Of a stretch of DNA of 64,000 nt, positions 41,030 through 51,104 are shown piece by piece. Source of the DNA: Heligmosomoides polygyrus polygyrus (Eukaryota; Nematoda; Chromadorea; Rhabditida; Heligmosomidae); contig OX377201.1 of assembly GCA_947396885.1 (NCBI GenBank), positions 6,496,934 to 6,560,933 of the forward strand. Reading direction: 5' to 3'. The first letter of the stretch is position 1. Each line of letters starts with the position of its first letter. A program made the position numbers and the translations under genes. The notes beneath the pieces were generated by a model. That model did no database searches. It saw nothing but the letters and a program-made list of their open reading frames with translations, and was not told the origin of the DNA.

Positions 41030-41990
41030 TGCCATATTCACGTCCAACTGGACAGCTTTCTAATCAAATTGGACATTTTTCAAATAAAATTTTACACTTT
41101 TCAAACCCAATTGGACACTTTTCAAACAAAATTGTACATGCTTCTAAGTAGGTCTCACGCTTTTGAAATCACTCTAGTCGTATTAGATATTAAAACGAGT
41201 TTCTTCCATATTGCATCTGAGGCTTTCTAAGAAATTTGGAATTTTTGTCTAAGAAAAACTTGAAAAAAATTCGATTTTATAAATATAACTATCCGAACAG
41301 ATTAACAAACTGTTTGAAATTTGTCACAACGATGTTTTGTTGCGATCAAAACTTCTAGCGCCAGGCGGTACTCGAACCCGCACCTCCCTCTGACCGGGCG
41401 GGAATGCTCTACGCCATTACACCACCGGCGCCGTTTGATCGAACCGTTGACCGTTTGTTTGAAATTTGATAAAACTATATTTTAAATGAAACTATTTGTT
41501 TGATTAAGGAGTATCTTGAGTTACAAAAAGATTTAATTTTTCAAATTTTGAATCTCGAATAAATTAACGAGTTGTTTGAAATTTTATGAAACCTTGTTTT
41601 TAGTTGAACATATTTAATTAACTAAAAGTCATTTTAGAATACAAGAAGACAAAAAATGTGTGGCGCAAAAAGAAAGGATTTAGGTCGTCTCGATTTTCTC
41701 TTGATTGATAGCTTTAGTGCTGCTTACTTCAAAGAGCGAAGTGAACACAACCTAATTTTTCTATCGTTTTTGTTGCACTATTAATAGGTGCGTAACTCTA
41801 CGGAAATAAAATTTTTGCTGCCAGTCAAATAAACATCACAAGTGCATCTCTTTTCTCTTTTTTAGCACTAGAAAGTTTCTGCTTCCGTGCGAATTAAAAC
41901 GAACGTTGAACCATTACATATCTTTTTTCGAAAGATAAAAATTTATAATAAAAATTTTCAAGTGGTACTTTTACTTTCAGGAGCAGAAGA
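41030..41990. mobile_element. TTGGACACTTTTC foldback family, copy 1 (decayed)
   Basis: The left arm has repeated caaattggacacttttcaaa units (41045-41130). The central part (gattgatagctttagtgct, gccagtcaaataaacatcac) resembles the centre of the better copy at 49725. A SINE-2 copy is inserted at 41358-41431. Confidence 0.45.
41358..41431 (-). mobile_element. SINE-2 copy with tRNA-like head
   Basis: Reading the minus strand: gcgccggtggtgtaatggcg, then tagagcattcccgcccgg and tgcgggttcgagtaccgcct. The acceptor halves gcgccgg/ctggcgc pair, but one T-arm pair is lost (GCGGG against ACCGC). The tail agttttgatcgcaacaaaac matches the copy at 17262. Confidence 0.65.
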
Positions 41991-42045
41991 TTCTTAAAAA
42001 TTTCTTAATCTTAAACATCTTTCAAAATAGGATTAACCTTTAAAA

Positions 42046-42236
42046 AATTTCTGAATTCTTTTCCTCACAACCCTCGGAATTCTGGCGGAAAGGAATCGGA
42101 AGGCTGCCTGGAAGATGGAACAGGATCTTAGACTTGGATGGGGAATATATCATAAAATGAGTCCTATATATTGTACTATATTGTATTGTATTGTAATATT
42201 GTTGTGCTAGCGTTGCAAGACTTTTCGATCAACAAA
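42046..42236 (+). mobile_element. Mariner 3' end fragment, copy 3
   Basis: The end of the transposase region (cctcacaaccctcggaattc, ggaaaggaatcggaaggctg) and the right inverted repeat (gttgcaagacttttcgatca) match the 3' end of the copy at 19237-20288. The rest of the element is absent. Confidence 0.8.
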
Positions 42237-42408
42237 TACATCCTGTCAAAGTAACATTGCAAAGCTAACCTTGTGTTGGGAACCTTTCCTTGTAGATGCC
42301 CAGTATTGGTTAGACTTGCTAAAAGTTTTCAGTAGGTTGCTGGACTATAGTGCAGGAGTAGAGTTTAATTAAAGAAGCGAATGAATAGGGTGAAATAAGC
42401 AAGGCTGC

Positions 42409-42415
42409 TTTGCAG
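42409..42415 (+). promoter_or_regulatory. Candidate splice or trans-splice acceptor
   Basis: tttgcag precedes ggaacc, 82 nt upstream of the ATG at 42497. Nematode genes commonly receive a spliced leader at such a site, but the sequence alone cannot prove use. Confidence 0.2.
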
Positions 42416-42496
42416 GGAACCAATCTAATATGTACGCGTAGTACATCTGCACTGTACGTAGAATATCTCATTTGGTGTGGGAAGGGACATTTTCTG

Positions 42497-42602
42497 ATGC
42501 AATTACTCCTTGTTCTGGCAAGCGTTTATGCACAAGAAGCAGGGATGGAGGAGGAAGAATTCTATGCTGGGGCGATGCCATATATACACCCTACTGTTTC
42601 AG
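42497..42602 (+). CDS. Candidate exon encoding a signal-peptide-like N-terminus
   Basis: The ATG opens MQLLLVLASVYA, a short hydrophobic stretch with a plausible signal-peptidase site after VYA, then QEAGMEEEEFYAGAMPYI. The exon would end at 42602, where AG|GTTAAG forms a usable donor in phase 1. A splice acceptor lies upstream at 42415. If real, it encodes the start of a small secreted acidic protein. No downstream exon was identified; decayed SINE and LINE insertions fill the following 3 kb. Confidence 0.35.
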
Positions 42603-42689
42603 GTTAAGCCTCGAATTCAATGAGATCCATCTTAGAATCAAAGTGTGGTAGACTACTAATCTTGTCGAGTGGGGTTGAAGCTAGAAGTA

Positions 42690-42962
42690 AAGGATGAAGG
42701 AAAAATGACGGTGGTATTAAATCCCTTGTGGATTGCGCCATGTACTCAACGTCTATCGGACGTCGTGTCGGCAATTTCGATGAGTGTTTCGCCTATACAA
42801 TCACTAGCGGTTGCAGTCGATAACGTCAACAAGTCTGGTACCAATTCACTGATCTTGGAGGAGTAGAAGGCTTGGTTGGCTTGAGCGGGAAACCCAAGCA
42901 AAGAGTCTCGAATAGGGTCACGTGAAAGTCGACGCCCCCTCCGACTGCGCTACGACATGCCA
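42690..42962 (-). mobile_element. SINE-1 copy, diverged
   Basis: The tail is degraded (gaaaaatgacggtggtatta), and the body and A box (right edge ctgcgctacgacatgcc) are recognisable. The CAAGTCAGCG block is partly lost. Confidence 0.7.
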
Positions 42963-43200
42963 AGCCAGCAGTTCCATCCAAAGGTGACTTTTAAAGAAAA
43001 ATTGAAGACTTGCGCCTGTGCTAGATGAGACATATGGAAGCGTGTTTCCGTGGCTTCAGCAAAATCGACGTCAAAGATATAGTGAAAGAGTATCGGCGTT
43101 CTCGTTTCCAGATCCCCTTTCCGTGGTCCTGAAATCGTCTTTCTTTTTGTCAGCATTCAGACGAGTTTTGTGAAGATTCGAGAGCTTCACCTGCACTTAC

Positions 43201-43485
43201 AATTCTGCTGACGGTAGTTTTTCTACCGAGATCTTCTCTCAATGGCAGGAAGAAAGTTTGCAGGATGTTCTGACGTCTTATTGGAACACTCTTTGTCACT
43301 TTTCGCATCCGCTTTGAACCACTGTCACTCTTCGCAACACTTCTGCTGAAAACGTCAATCATCTGAGCATCAGTCAAGATGAGTTCCACAGCGAACTGCT
43401 GCTGACAGTGTAAATAGTGAAAGGGTATTTCTCCTGGCCTTCGAGCCAGAGTCAGAGCCGAAGCAAGAATCGACGACGTGTGCAC
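43201..43485 (-). CDS. Candidate exon, unknown protein
   Basis: The minus strand is open and coding-like (GEIPFHYLHCQQQFAVELIL, TDAQMIDVFSRSVAK, ILQTFFLPLREDLGRKTTV). It runs to SRI and then meets an excellent donor (AATT|GTAAGTG) at 43201. An acceptor-like actgtcag lies within the open region near 43403. I recognise no domain. It could be a host exon or a transposon gene fragment; flanking SINE fragments show repeat insertions around it. Confidence 0.3.
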
Positions 43486-43539
43486 CTTCGACCCTCTACT
43501 CCTTCCGTATGGAAAAAATGACTATTGGTGACATCTTAG

Positions 43540-43640
43540 GATGAAGGGTACGTCAGTCAGTACCTTTTTTGCGCCACGCACTACTTCAAAGGAATTCGTG
43601 GAGGCACCTTGAATGGTTGTTCAGCCTGCACGGTCCCAAC
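43540..43640 (-). mobile_element. SINE-1 3' fragment
   Basis: gcgccacgcactacttcaaa, gtggaggcaccttgaatg and ttcagcctgcacgg match the 3' third of the family. It ends 20 bp before the RTE insertion site. Confidence 0.55.
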
Positions 43641-43659
43641 TGAAGATGCGTTTTCCGGT

Positions 43660-43673
43660 AAGATTGTAACAAT
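43660..43673. repeat. 14-bp target site duplication, left
   Basis: aagattgtaacaat is repeated exactly at 45113-45126, on the other side of the RTE insertion. Confidence 0.9.
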
Positions 43674-45112
43674 CTTCTTCTTCTTCTTCTTCAGCGTCCG
43701 TCCCGCTTCGTAGCGGGGTCCGCTATTCTGGTGTCATGACGCCACCTCTCCCGATCCAGCGCTAGATCAGGGTGGACACCAGCAACCTTCAAGTCAATAT
43801 GTAACGTGTCAGACCAGCGCTGCTTCGGACGCCCTCTAGGCCGCTTTCCTACCACCTCGAACTTAAGGCCTATCTTGCTCTCTTCTTCTCCGCGCAGAAC
43901 GTGGCCGTACCATCGTAAGCGAGCTTCGCGCATCTTGTCCGCTATCGGCGCGACTCCGAACTTCTGCCAAATGACATCGTTTCGGATGCGGTCCAGGCGC
44001 GTGACTCCAGCCGTCCAGCGCAGCATCTTCGTCTCCATGACGCTGAGGCGCGTTTCAACCTCCTTGGTCGCAGGCCAACACTCAGCACCGTACATCGCTA
44101 CCGGCCGGACGACAGTTCTATATATTTTTGACTTCAAGCGCTCTGGCATCTTCCTATCGCAGAGCACGCCAGTCAACGAGCGCCACTTGGACCAAGCTGC
44201 ACTCACGCGTGAGTTCACTTCAATCATCAGATTGCCATCGGATGCTACTGCTGATCCCAGGTACTTAAAAACCGAAGTGCGTGGGAGCTCGATGCCGCTA
44301 ACCTTGATGGAGCTGGACTCATTAACGTCAGTCGTTAGATACTCGGTCTTCTTCACGTTCAATCTGAGTCCAAAGCACTCCAAGCGATCACACCAAGCTT
44401 GCACCTTTCGCTCGAGTTCACCTTTATTTTTGCTAGCGAGCATTACGTCATCAGCATAAAGCAGTGTCCAGGGGACTGGCTTCTGAAGATCTCGTGTAAT
44501 GGCGTCCATGACGACAACAAAGAGGAGTGGGGAAAGCGCAGAACCCTGGTGTACCCCGACAGAGATGGGGAACTCCATCGAGGTTCCGGCTGCAGCTTGA
44601 ACTCGACTCTTTGGACAAGAGTAGAGAATTCGCACCCACTCTATGAGCTCTTCAGGAACTCCATGTTGACGCAGGGCGTACCATATCACTTCACGCGGTA
44701 CGCGGTCAAAGGCCTTCTCCAAGTCGAGAAAGGCGATATGCACTGACTTCTGTTTCTCGCGATGCTTCTCTATCAGGAGGCGGACGGCATGTATGGCATC
44801 AACGGTGCCACAGCTAGCCACGAAGCCGCACTGATTGCTGGAAAGCTGGACGATGTCACGAATTCGACCATCGACAATTCGCTCAAAGATCTTCATGCTG
44901 TGCGAGAGCAAGCGAATCGGACGGTAATTGGAGCAGTCTGCAGGACTGCCCTTCTTCTTCCAAATCGGGATCGTCGTGCTTTGGCGCCAACACTCAGGCA
45001 CCTTCTTCTCCGCCACAACCTGGTTAAAGAACTGCGCCAACCACTCAGCAGGGTACCACAGCTTTGACTTCCACAGATCAGCTGCCACGTCGTCGGGCCC
45101 AATCGCTTTGCC
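43674..45112 (-). mobile_element. RTE-type LINE, 5'-truncated, recent insertion
   Basis: The insertion is bounded by an exact 14-bp duplication. Its 3' end (left side) is ctgaagaagaagaagaagaa on the minus strand, a short GAA-repeat tail rather than poly-A, as expected for RTE elements. The 5' end stops inside the reverse-transcriptase region (GKAIGPDDVAADLWK), the usual outcome of incomplete target-primed reverse transcription. The intact frame and exact duplication indicate a young insertion. Confidence 0.9.
43691..45112 (-). CDS. RTE LINE reverse transcriptase, partial open frame
   Basis: About 470 codons are open without interruption; the first ATG is at 45088. Counting from there, the reverse-transcriptase motifs are LDLEKAFDRV at about residue 121, GVHQGSALSP at about 178 and the catalytic YADD at 211-214. 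Thumb-like RRRPRGRPKQRW-type sequence (GKRPRGRPKQRW) and the final ATKRDGR complete the 3' end. The apurinic endonuclease and the first part of the RT domain are missing because of 5' truncation, so the piece cannot move by itself. Intact frames of this kind suggest that full-length active relatives exist in the genome. Confidence 0.88.
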   Translation of the reverse strand, partial: GKAIGPDDVAADLWKSKLWYPAEWLAQFFNQVVAEKKVPECWRQSTTIPIWKKKGSPADCSNYRPIRLLSHSMKIFERIVDGRIRDIVQLSSNQCGFVASCGTVDAIHAVRLLIEKHREKQKSVHIAFLDLEKAFDRVPREVIWYALRQHGVPEELIEWVRILYSCPKSRVQAAAGTSMEFPISVGVHQGSALSPLLFVVVMDAITRDLQKPVPWTLLYADDVMLASKNKGELERKVQAWCDRLECFGLRLNVKKTEYLTTDVNESSSIKVSGIELPRTSVFKYLGSAVASDGNLMIEVNSRVSAAWSKWRSLTGVLCDRKMPERLKSKIYRTVVRPVAMYGAECWPATKEVETRLSVMETKMLRWTAGVTRLDRIRNDVIWQKFGVAPIADKMREARLRWYGHVLRGEEESKIGLKFEVVGKRPRGRPKQRWSDTLHIDLKVAGVHPDLALDRERWRHDTRIADPATKRDGR

Positions 45113-45126
45113 AAGATTGTAACAAT
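45113..45126. repeat. 14-bp target site duplication, right
   Basis: Exact partner of 43660-43673. Confidence 0.9.
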
Positions 45127-45187
45127 AACACGCTAAATTAGGAATAGAGAGCTGGGTGAAAAACGAACGAAATAAACCGAAACAAGC

Positions 45188-45790
45188 CTAACGAAACGTT
45201 AGTGCAATTAGACGTTTGAAAGAAGTCAGTGACATGTTAACAATGTTCTCATTCTCAGAAAGCGGGATGTTGAGCTGCCTGATGCTTCTATAGATGAGGA
45301 AACTTGATCTGACTTTTGACTTTTCAGCAGAAAGCGGTAGTTCCCAGATGTTTACCCATTTCTCTACAAGGTTTATAGCTGCTTGGACACATCGCAAAAG
45401 GCTTCTTGATTCTCGTCTTCTTTGTAGACTTTTATATCGTCCGCGTACATTCCACGAGAAACTCCAAAGCTTTGAACTGAATCAGAAAAACTACTGGTAG
45501 GAGTATTACACCCTGTGGAACTCCACCACTGGGATCAGTATAAACCGATGAATACTCCCCTCCTACTCCAACCTGGTAAGTTCTGCCCGAAAGAGGCCTC
45601 TTTCTCCAGACCACAATCTTAGGATGTATACCTGCTCTTCCCATCTTATTCAATATTTTTTCCGCAGGAACGTTGTCGAAAGCTTTTGAAAAGTCCAGAT
45701 GCCCACACAGATCCGATACCAATTCACAAATCCCCATGGGGTAAACAGCGATGCCGTCTGGAGCGAAATCAACGAATGACCTGCCAATGC
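45188..45790 (-). pseudogene. CR1/Jockey-type LINE reverse transcriptase relic
   Basis: The minus strand encodes LDFSKAFDNVPAEKILNKMG, GIHPKIVVWRKRPLSGRTYQ and PSGGVPQGVILLPVVFLI, which are RT motifs of CR1/Jockey LINEs. After a break comes AAINLVEKWVNIWELPLSAE, the region just past the YADD box. The YADD itself is lost in a short deletion near 45430. It lies directly beside the RTE insertion but belongs to a different clade. Confidence 0.75.
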
Positions 45791-46171
45791 AGGAAATCTA
45801 CAGAGCCGGTCCAGAATATAGCTCATTTGGGTGGTGGAGCCAGATGGCGGGCTCTATAGATGGATCTATAGATGATCTACTCTTTTGTTTCAATCTTGTG
45901 CTACATTAGTAGTATACAATATAATGATAGAGATTTTTCGAAATCTCGCCTACACTTCGAAGACAACTCCTGAGTCCTAGTTGACTCATGCCCGTAAACA
46001 ACTCATAGTCAATTCTCTATTCTGTCTGAGAAGCCACACTTAAATACATACTCCGTATCACACCCTGAATATTAAACAACCGTTGCTCATTTTCCTAGAA
46101 ATCAGTCATCGTTTTCAAATTTACTAAGAGTAAGCTGATGCTATGTATAATAAGAGGAAATTAGAGGAAGC
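45791..46171. other. No gene seen
   Basis: AT-rich, unrecognised. Confidence 0.45.
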
Positions 46172-46256
46172 TAAGCCTCCATCACATTCCGCAAAAGTAG
46201 AATGCATAGCCCCTTCCAAAACGGATTGAGTAACGCCTTCCTTTATCCTTATCCGT
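46172..46256 (+). mobile_element. SINE-1 3' fragment
   Basis: gcaaaagtagaatgcatagc through ggattgagtaacgccttcct and ttatccttatcc. Confidence 0.7.
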
Positions 46257-46257
46257 T

Positions 46258-46345
46258 ACTCTTGTTCTTCTGCAGCGTCAGTCCCACTTGGTGCGGACCC
46301 TTGCGGAAAAGAAATCTGGCGTCACCTCTCCTAACAACATTTTTG
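46258..46345 (-). mobile_element. RTE 3' end, decayed
   Basis: ttgttcttctgcagcgtcag and tcccacttggtgcggaccc match the 3' end of the RTE at 43674 with many substitutions. This is an older insertion. Confidence 0.55.
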
Positions 46346-46379
46346 TTCGGGTGTATCATAGCTATAGGTGTCACAGCTA

Positions 46380-46956
46380 CTAGGTTGTCCGGAAAGTTCT
46401 CAGCGTTCTGTGCTACTGTATTTCATTCGTCTATTATTAAGTAAAAATTCAACCCGCATGGCGCATTAATACTATTTTCTGTACGGAATTTTTCGCTCTT
46501 TTTGACTGAATAGTTCGCCGTTCCTAGGTTATTCTATATTTCTGTTCTTGAAGGGTTTATTGAAGTATGTCGAAGGAGCAATTCCGAACGAGATTTTATT
46601 TCAACTTCAAATTGGGACAATCCGCAGCCGAGACAGCTCGACAAATCAACCAAGTGTGGGGGTCTGATAGTGGTGGAGAAAGCACTGTGCGCCAGTGGTT
46701 CAATAAATTTCGGACCGGAGATTTCAGCCTCAGAGATGATCCCGTAGCGGTCGACCTAGAGCAATCCTGGACGACGAGTTGAAGGAATTGGTGGAAGTTG
46801 AGAATCCCGAACACTTCGCGGGTTCGCGGAAGAGCTAGACGTCAGGGAAACTGCCGTTTCGGATGCTTTGAAACGCCTTTTGGTAACAGGCGAACGATCA
46901 CAGCAGAGCCCCACTGTAAGCACTCAAAACGCTGAAGACTTTTCGGACAACGCAAT
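46380..46956 (+). mobile_element. Mariner element, internally deleted, copy 5
   Basis: The left inverted repeat (taggttgtccggaaagttct) and right inverted repeat (ctgaagacttttcggacaac) lie about 577 bp apart. Inside, a frame encodes FYFNFKLGQSAAETARQINQ and STVRQWFNKFRTGDFSLRDD, the first mariner helix-turn-helix, followed by ILDDELKELVEV and ALKRLLVTGERSQQSP in other frames. The catalytic domain has been deleted, so it could move only with a transposase supplied by a relative. The inverted repeat matches the 5' end of the copy at 33802. Confidence 0.78.
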
Positions 46957-47021
46957 ATCCTCAGGTCCATCTGCAGCGTATCAAGCCATCCGTCGTAGCC
47001 ATTTTCTTCTTTTGAAGCTCT

Positions 47022-47165
47022 TTACCTTCTTCTTCTTCAGCGTTTGTCCCGCTTAGTTGCGGGGTTCGCTTTGGTTGCCCGCGTGACAGAGCAGCGGTGG
47101 CTTAATCAAGGTTAGGGCCAGTCTTCCGGACTATGTCATCATCTGCGCGGAGGACGTAGCCGTAC
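47022..47165 (-). mobile_element. RTE LINE, severely 5'-truncated (144 bp)
   Basis: The 3' tail and terminal region (ttcttcttcttcagcgtttg, cgcttagttgcggggttcgc) match the element at 43674. It is flanked by cttttgaagctct on both sides (47009-47021 and 47166-47178), a 13-bp target duplication. Confidence 0.85.
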
Positions 47166-47217
47166 CTTTTGAAGCTCTATATGTAACACACGTTTTGCTT
47201 TTATTGGTTTTTTGTTA

Positions 47218-47519
47218 GGATAAATAAAAAGATAGAGGACGGCGTTACTCAATCCCTTTTGGGATGCGCCACGCATTCTACTTCTACAAGATGTCGTGGA
47301 GGCGATTTGAATGCGTATTTAGCAATACAATGTTCATCGGCTGGTGGCCAGCCGATGAACAAGTCAGCACTCTATCCTTCCCAGACAAGTCTGGTACCAA
47401 TTCACCGACCCCGGAGGGATGGAAGGCTTGTTTGGCCTAGGTGGAAAATCCGAACGAGGAACCTGGTATCGGGTGCGCGCGACAACCGGCGCCTCCTCCG
47501 ACTGCGCTACACACGCCCG
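47218..47519 (-). mobile_element. SINE-1 copy, full length
   Basis: Near consensus. A local inverted duplication, ttcatcggctggtggccagc-cgatgaa at about 47333-47359, replaces the usual TGACTTGCGGTGGCC block and forms a small hairpin. Confidence 0.9.
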
Positions 47520-48401
47520 ATTTTTTGTTACTTTATGATATTAAATAGTTACTCCGTATGATGTCATGCCGGCCCATCACCACAAATTGATCCTGATCAA
47601 GCTCTTCTATTCCGGATTTCTTAGATTTATCGACCTGGCACCGAAATCGGAGACTAGGTGGAGGAGCGCCTCCTGCTTACTGCTCTTATGACGCATATCG
47701 GTGAAATTGTATCCGTTTTTCTCAAATAGGTTCCATTCTTTGCTTAAATAGAAAAGATTTAGAAAACTCTTGTTCGCAGAAAAAGCTTGCCTAATCAGAC
47801 AAACATATCCTGTCCAAATTTGTAACGAGGGCAAGCACTCGTAAGTTTTATCAACGCGCTTTCACGAGAATATTTCTTAGGTACTGACTTTCCTTGCTGG
47901 TAGATTTGCCTTTAGCCAAGGAACACATCTCGACTCAAAGGACTTGGATGACAGTTTTTTCCGCTCAGAAGTCCTCGCGGTTCAATGAAACCACGTTTTA
48001 CGCGTTTTTTTAGTATTCGCAAAATCGCCACGTCCAGAGGAGAATGCTCGTAGTTCACTACCTTAGAATGGTTCGGAAACATAGTTCTATTTATAATTAT
48101 TTATGCTTAAGTTTTTATTTATATCTGTTTTTGTTAAGATTAATATTTGTTAATATTTATATTTATACTTATATTTATATCATCCACGCTCATTGGTGGC
48201 AATTGACGGGGTTACAAAGCTAGTCCGCAGACAAACAAGCACATATAAGTGAACATTTGATTTGTCGGTGGACTTCAAAAATCAGCAACACCAATCACGT
48301 TCATGAAATCTTTCTTCGAAAGACCTTTTTGAACGGCAAACTCCGTGCTTTGCTTGGATACACCTAGTGGTTGGGTACACACAGTCTTGCGTCTGTTCAC
48401 T
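47520..48401. other. No gene seen; AT-rich
   Basis: TTATATTTATA-type simple sequence at about 48095-48180; the rest is unrecognised. Confidence 0.5.
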
Positions 48402-48460
48402 TGTCTAAGGAATAAGCCGTCATCTCTTCCGTCTGCTGGCTACCGCAAGACATTGTACAT
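48402..48460 (+). mobile_element. SINE-1 middle fragment
   Basis: gtctaaggaataagccgtca and ctggctaccgcaagacattg match the middle of the family. Confidence 0.5.
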
Positions 48461-48467
48461 GCTGAAT

Positions 48468-48764
48468 AAGGATAAAAGGATAAAGGACGTCGTTACTCAA
48501 TCCCTTTTTGGGATGCGCCACGCATTCTACTTCTACGGGATGTCGTGGAGGCAATTTGAATGCGTATTTAGCCATACAATGACTTGCGGTGGCCAGCCGA
48601 TGAACAAGTCGGCGCTTTGTCCTTCCCAGACAAGTCTGATACCAACTCACCGATCCCGGAGGGACGGAGGGCTTGGTTGGCCTGGGCGGGAAAATCCGAA
48701 CCAGAAACCTGGTATCGGGTGCAGGCGACAATAGGCGCCTCCTCCGACTGCGTTATTCGCGCCC
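48468..48764 (-). mobile_element. SINE-1 copy, full length
   Basis: The tail has two ggataaa units. The A box is changed at its start (gttattcgcgccc at the right edge). Confidence 0.9.
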
Positions 48765-49724
48765 ACAAGCTGAATACGCGTTCAAAATGTGAGATCCAGT
48801 ATGATGCATAGAATGCGTTTTATATTCTGAAGAGCCATTGATTAGCTGGAGCTTCTGCCCTAATTCCTATCCTTACCAGAGTGCATGCTATAATAGCTGT
48901 GCATCCATCTCCATAGTTATTATTGAAAGAACGCCTTCCCACTACCCTCAGGGTAGCAATTTCCAATCCACCCAAGAATGCGATTACATGCACATTTTTA
49001 AAAGGTATGTTTACAAAAAAAAGCTCTGCTGGCTCGTCCGAGCTCTTTTCATTCGCCTAATGACTTTAGTCACAGCAGTGCGGAGCGTTTTTTACAGCCC
49101 TTTGGGTTCTTCACTCAACTGAATGAGCCGAGCAAAGTTTCCGTCTGCTTCATTTGTCGAAAGCGAAGTCTTCAGTAGGTAACGTCTTCCGGTACTATAC
49201 ACGACGGTGTTGTTCACCGCCGAAGGCTTCATAAACGTTCACTGCGTTGTCTGCTCTTAATTGTTTGTCGGATTCAATTGGCCTGCGCGATAAGCAATTC
49301 ATCAGAATTGTGAGGTCGCGACTCAGAGAGCCCCGTCTGTTTTAAAATTCTTTTCAACCGCTTTTTTGGTTCGCAGAGCAGATATAGCTTCTAACTCTGT
49401 TGAAAAATATTGCGACTTGATCTTCCTATAAGTAACTAACTTTATCCTTCAAGAAGGTTAAGGAGACCCGGTCTTTAAATTCGTATCAAGAATACCGCTC
49501 CTAGCTCTACCTCAAAATAAGAAAACACCAGTTGAAAGCTGGTAGTGGTCCTTGGAGCGAAAGCCTTCCCCTGAATACCGTTCGAAGGGGTCTTTTTTCA
49601 TTGCATTGGTTGCAACAAGCTCGACAACCGGGCTACCCTTCTTTTAGGTCAAGCCGAAAGTTTAAACCGCCTACTACTCCTAAATCCAAAGAACTGTAAT
49701 TTTCTCATATACTATTTCCGCGTT
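48765..49724. other. No gene seen
   Basis: Mixed sequence, no recognised exon or repeat. Confidence 0.45.
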
Positions 49725-50605
49725 GACTTGAACACTTTTCAAATCAAATTGGACACTCTTCCAGGCAGCGTTAAGATTTCTGAAGTCTCTTCCAAATCCA
49801 AATGACTTTCAAGCAGGTCAATCTTCAAACTCAACAAAATGGTTAAAATAATGTTTTGTTCAAGGAAAATTCAGTACAACATTCTTTGAAATTGTTTAAT
49901 TTACCTGTCCCAGTAAGTGTTACCATTTTATAATTTTAATTTAACATTCCAACTTTTAATTTTTTATTTTTCGAGAATTTTTCGATAAATTTTTGTCAAA
50001 AGCACAGCAAAACAGCAAGTATATAGCGCGTGGAAAGATCAGATCGCGCCATGCTCTCAAAAACTTCGCCGCAACTTTTACTTGATTGATAGTGTAAATA
50101 CCACTTACGTAAAACATCAAAATGAGATGTGTGTTCTCTGCAGCTGTTTTTTGTTGTATCATTAACAGATGTCAAACTCCATACAAACGAAAATTGTGCT
50201 GTCAATCGAATAAAACTCTTGTGATGTCTTGGACGAGGCAATGAGCAGTCTTTTTTGCACTAAAAAATGCTCGTTTTTTGGCTCTTTAAAACAAGTTTTA
50301 AACCATTATTTTCAACCAAAATTTTTAAATAGAATTTTATACAATGTGGTCATTTATTGGATGGATCAGTTAAAACCTCAAAGAACGTTATAAAACAATG
50401 TTCCTTGAACAAAAAATTATTTCATCCTTTTTTGGTGAGTCCCTAGTTTAATGTTCAAAAAACTCATTTTAATTTGGAAGAGTTTTCTTTAATTTTAGGA
50501 GTCTGAAGCTAGCTTAAAAGAGTGTCTAGTTTGATTTGAAAAGTGTCCAATTGGAAGTGAAATTTGATTCGGAATAAGAAACCAACCAGAAACTATTTTC
50601 CAATT
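49725..50605. mobile_element. TTGGACACTTTTC foldback family, best copy
   Basis: The left arm (acttttcaaatcaaattgga, tgttttgttcaaggaaaatt) and the inverted right arm (tttgatttgaaaagtgtcca, ccttgaacaaaaaattattt) match in order over about 200 bp each. The central region (gcgcgtggaaagatcagatc, aatcgaataaaactcttgtg) is shared with copies at 41030 and 60950. There is no coding capacity. Confidence 0.65.
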
Positions 50606-51104
50606 GAAAAGAATTAGGATATTAAAGCTTATAAACTGCCGGATTACATTTTTGACATGTTCTTTAACACATTCAGAGCTATTCTTCGTGTGCTTCCACG
50701 AATTTCCGAAAACAAATCGACTATGTAAAAGGCATCATGAAGATTACCCGTATTGATCAATAGCATTAAAACTCCAAATCCTTCCATTTTTTGCATGAGG
50801 TTGTGTACGCAGTCATGCCTTTGGATGCTACAAGTCTTGTTCTCAATTAATGGGAAGCCACAACGGCATTGCTTTGACATTTCCCTTCGTGCGACCGTTC
50901 AATGTGACCAAGGTCTTTTCCCAATTTCAAGACCTTTGAGCTAAGTTTAAGACGTTTTTCCGCGGACTCCACTGCTGTTTTTTAGGGAATTTCGTGCTAG
51001 TATAACGCAGGAATTTTGAACCAACCTCGTCGTACCTTGTCCAAGATTTATTCCGTGAATTTGTGTGAGACGAGAACACTGCCATGAAAATTGGCCTAGA
51101 ACCG
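50606..51104. other. No gene seen
   Basis: Nothing recognised. Confidence 0.45.

Noticed and set aside
43806..44459. 217-codon plus-strand frame
   Set aside because: It is the shadow of the RTE reverse transcriptase on the opposite strand.
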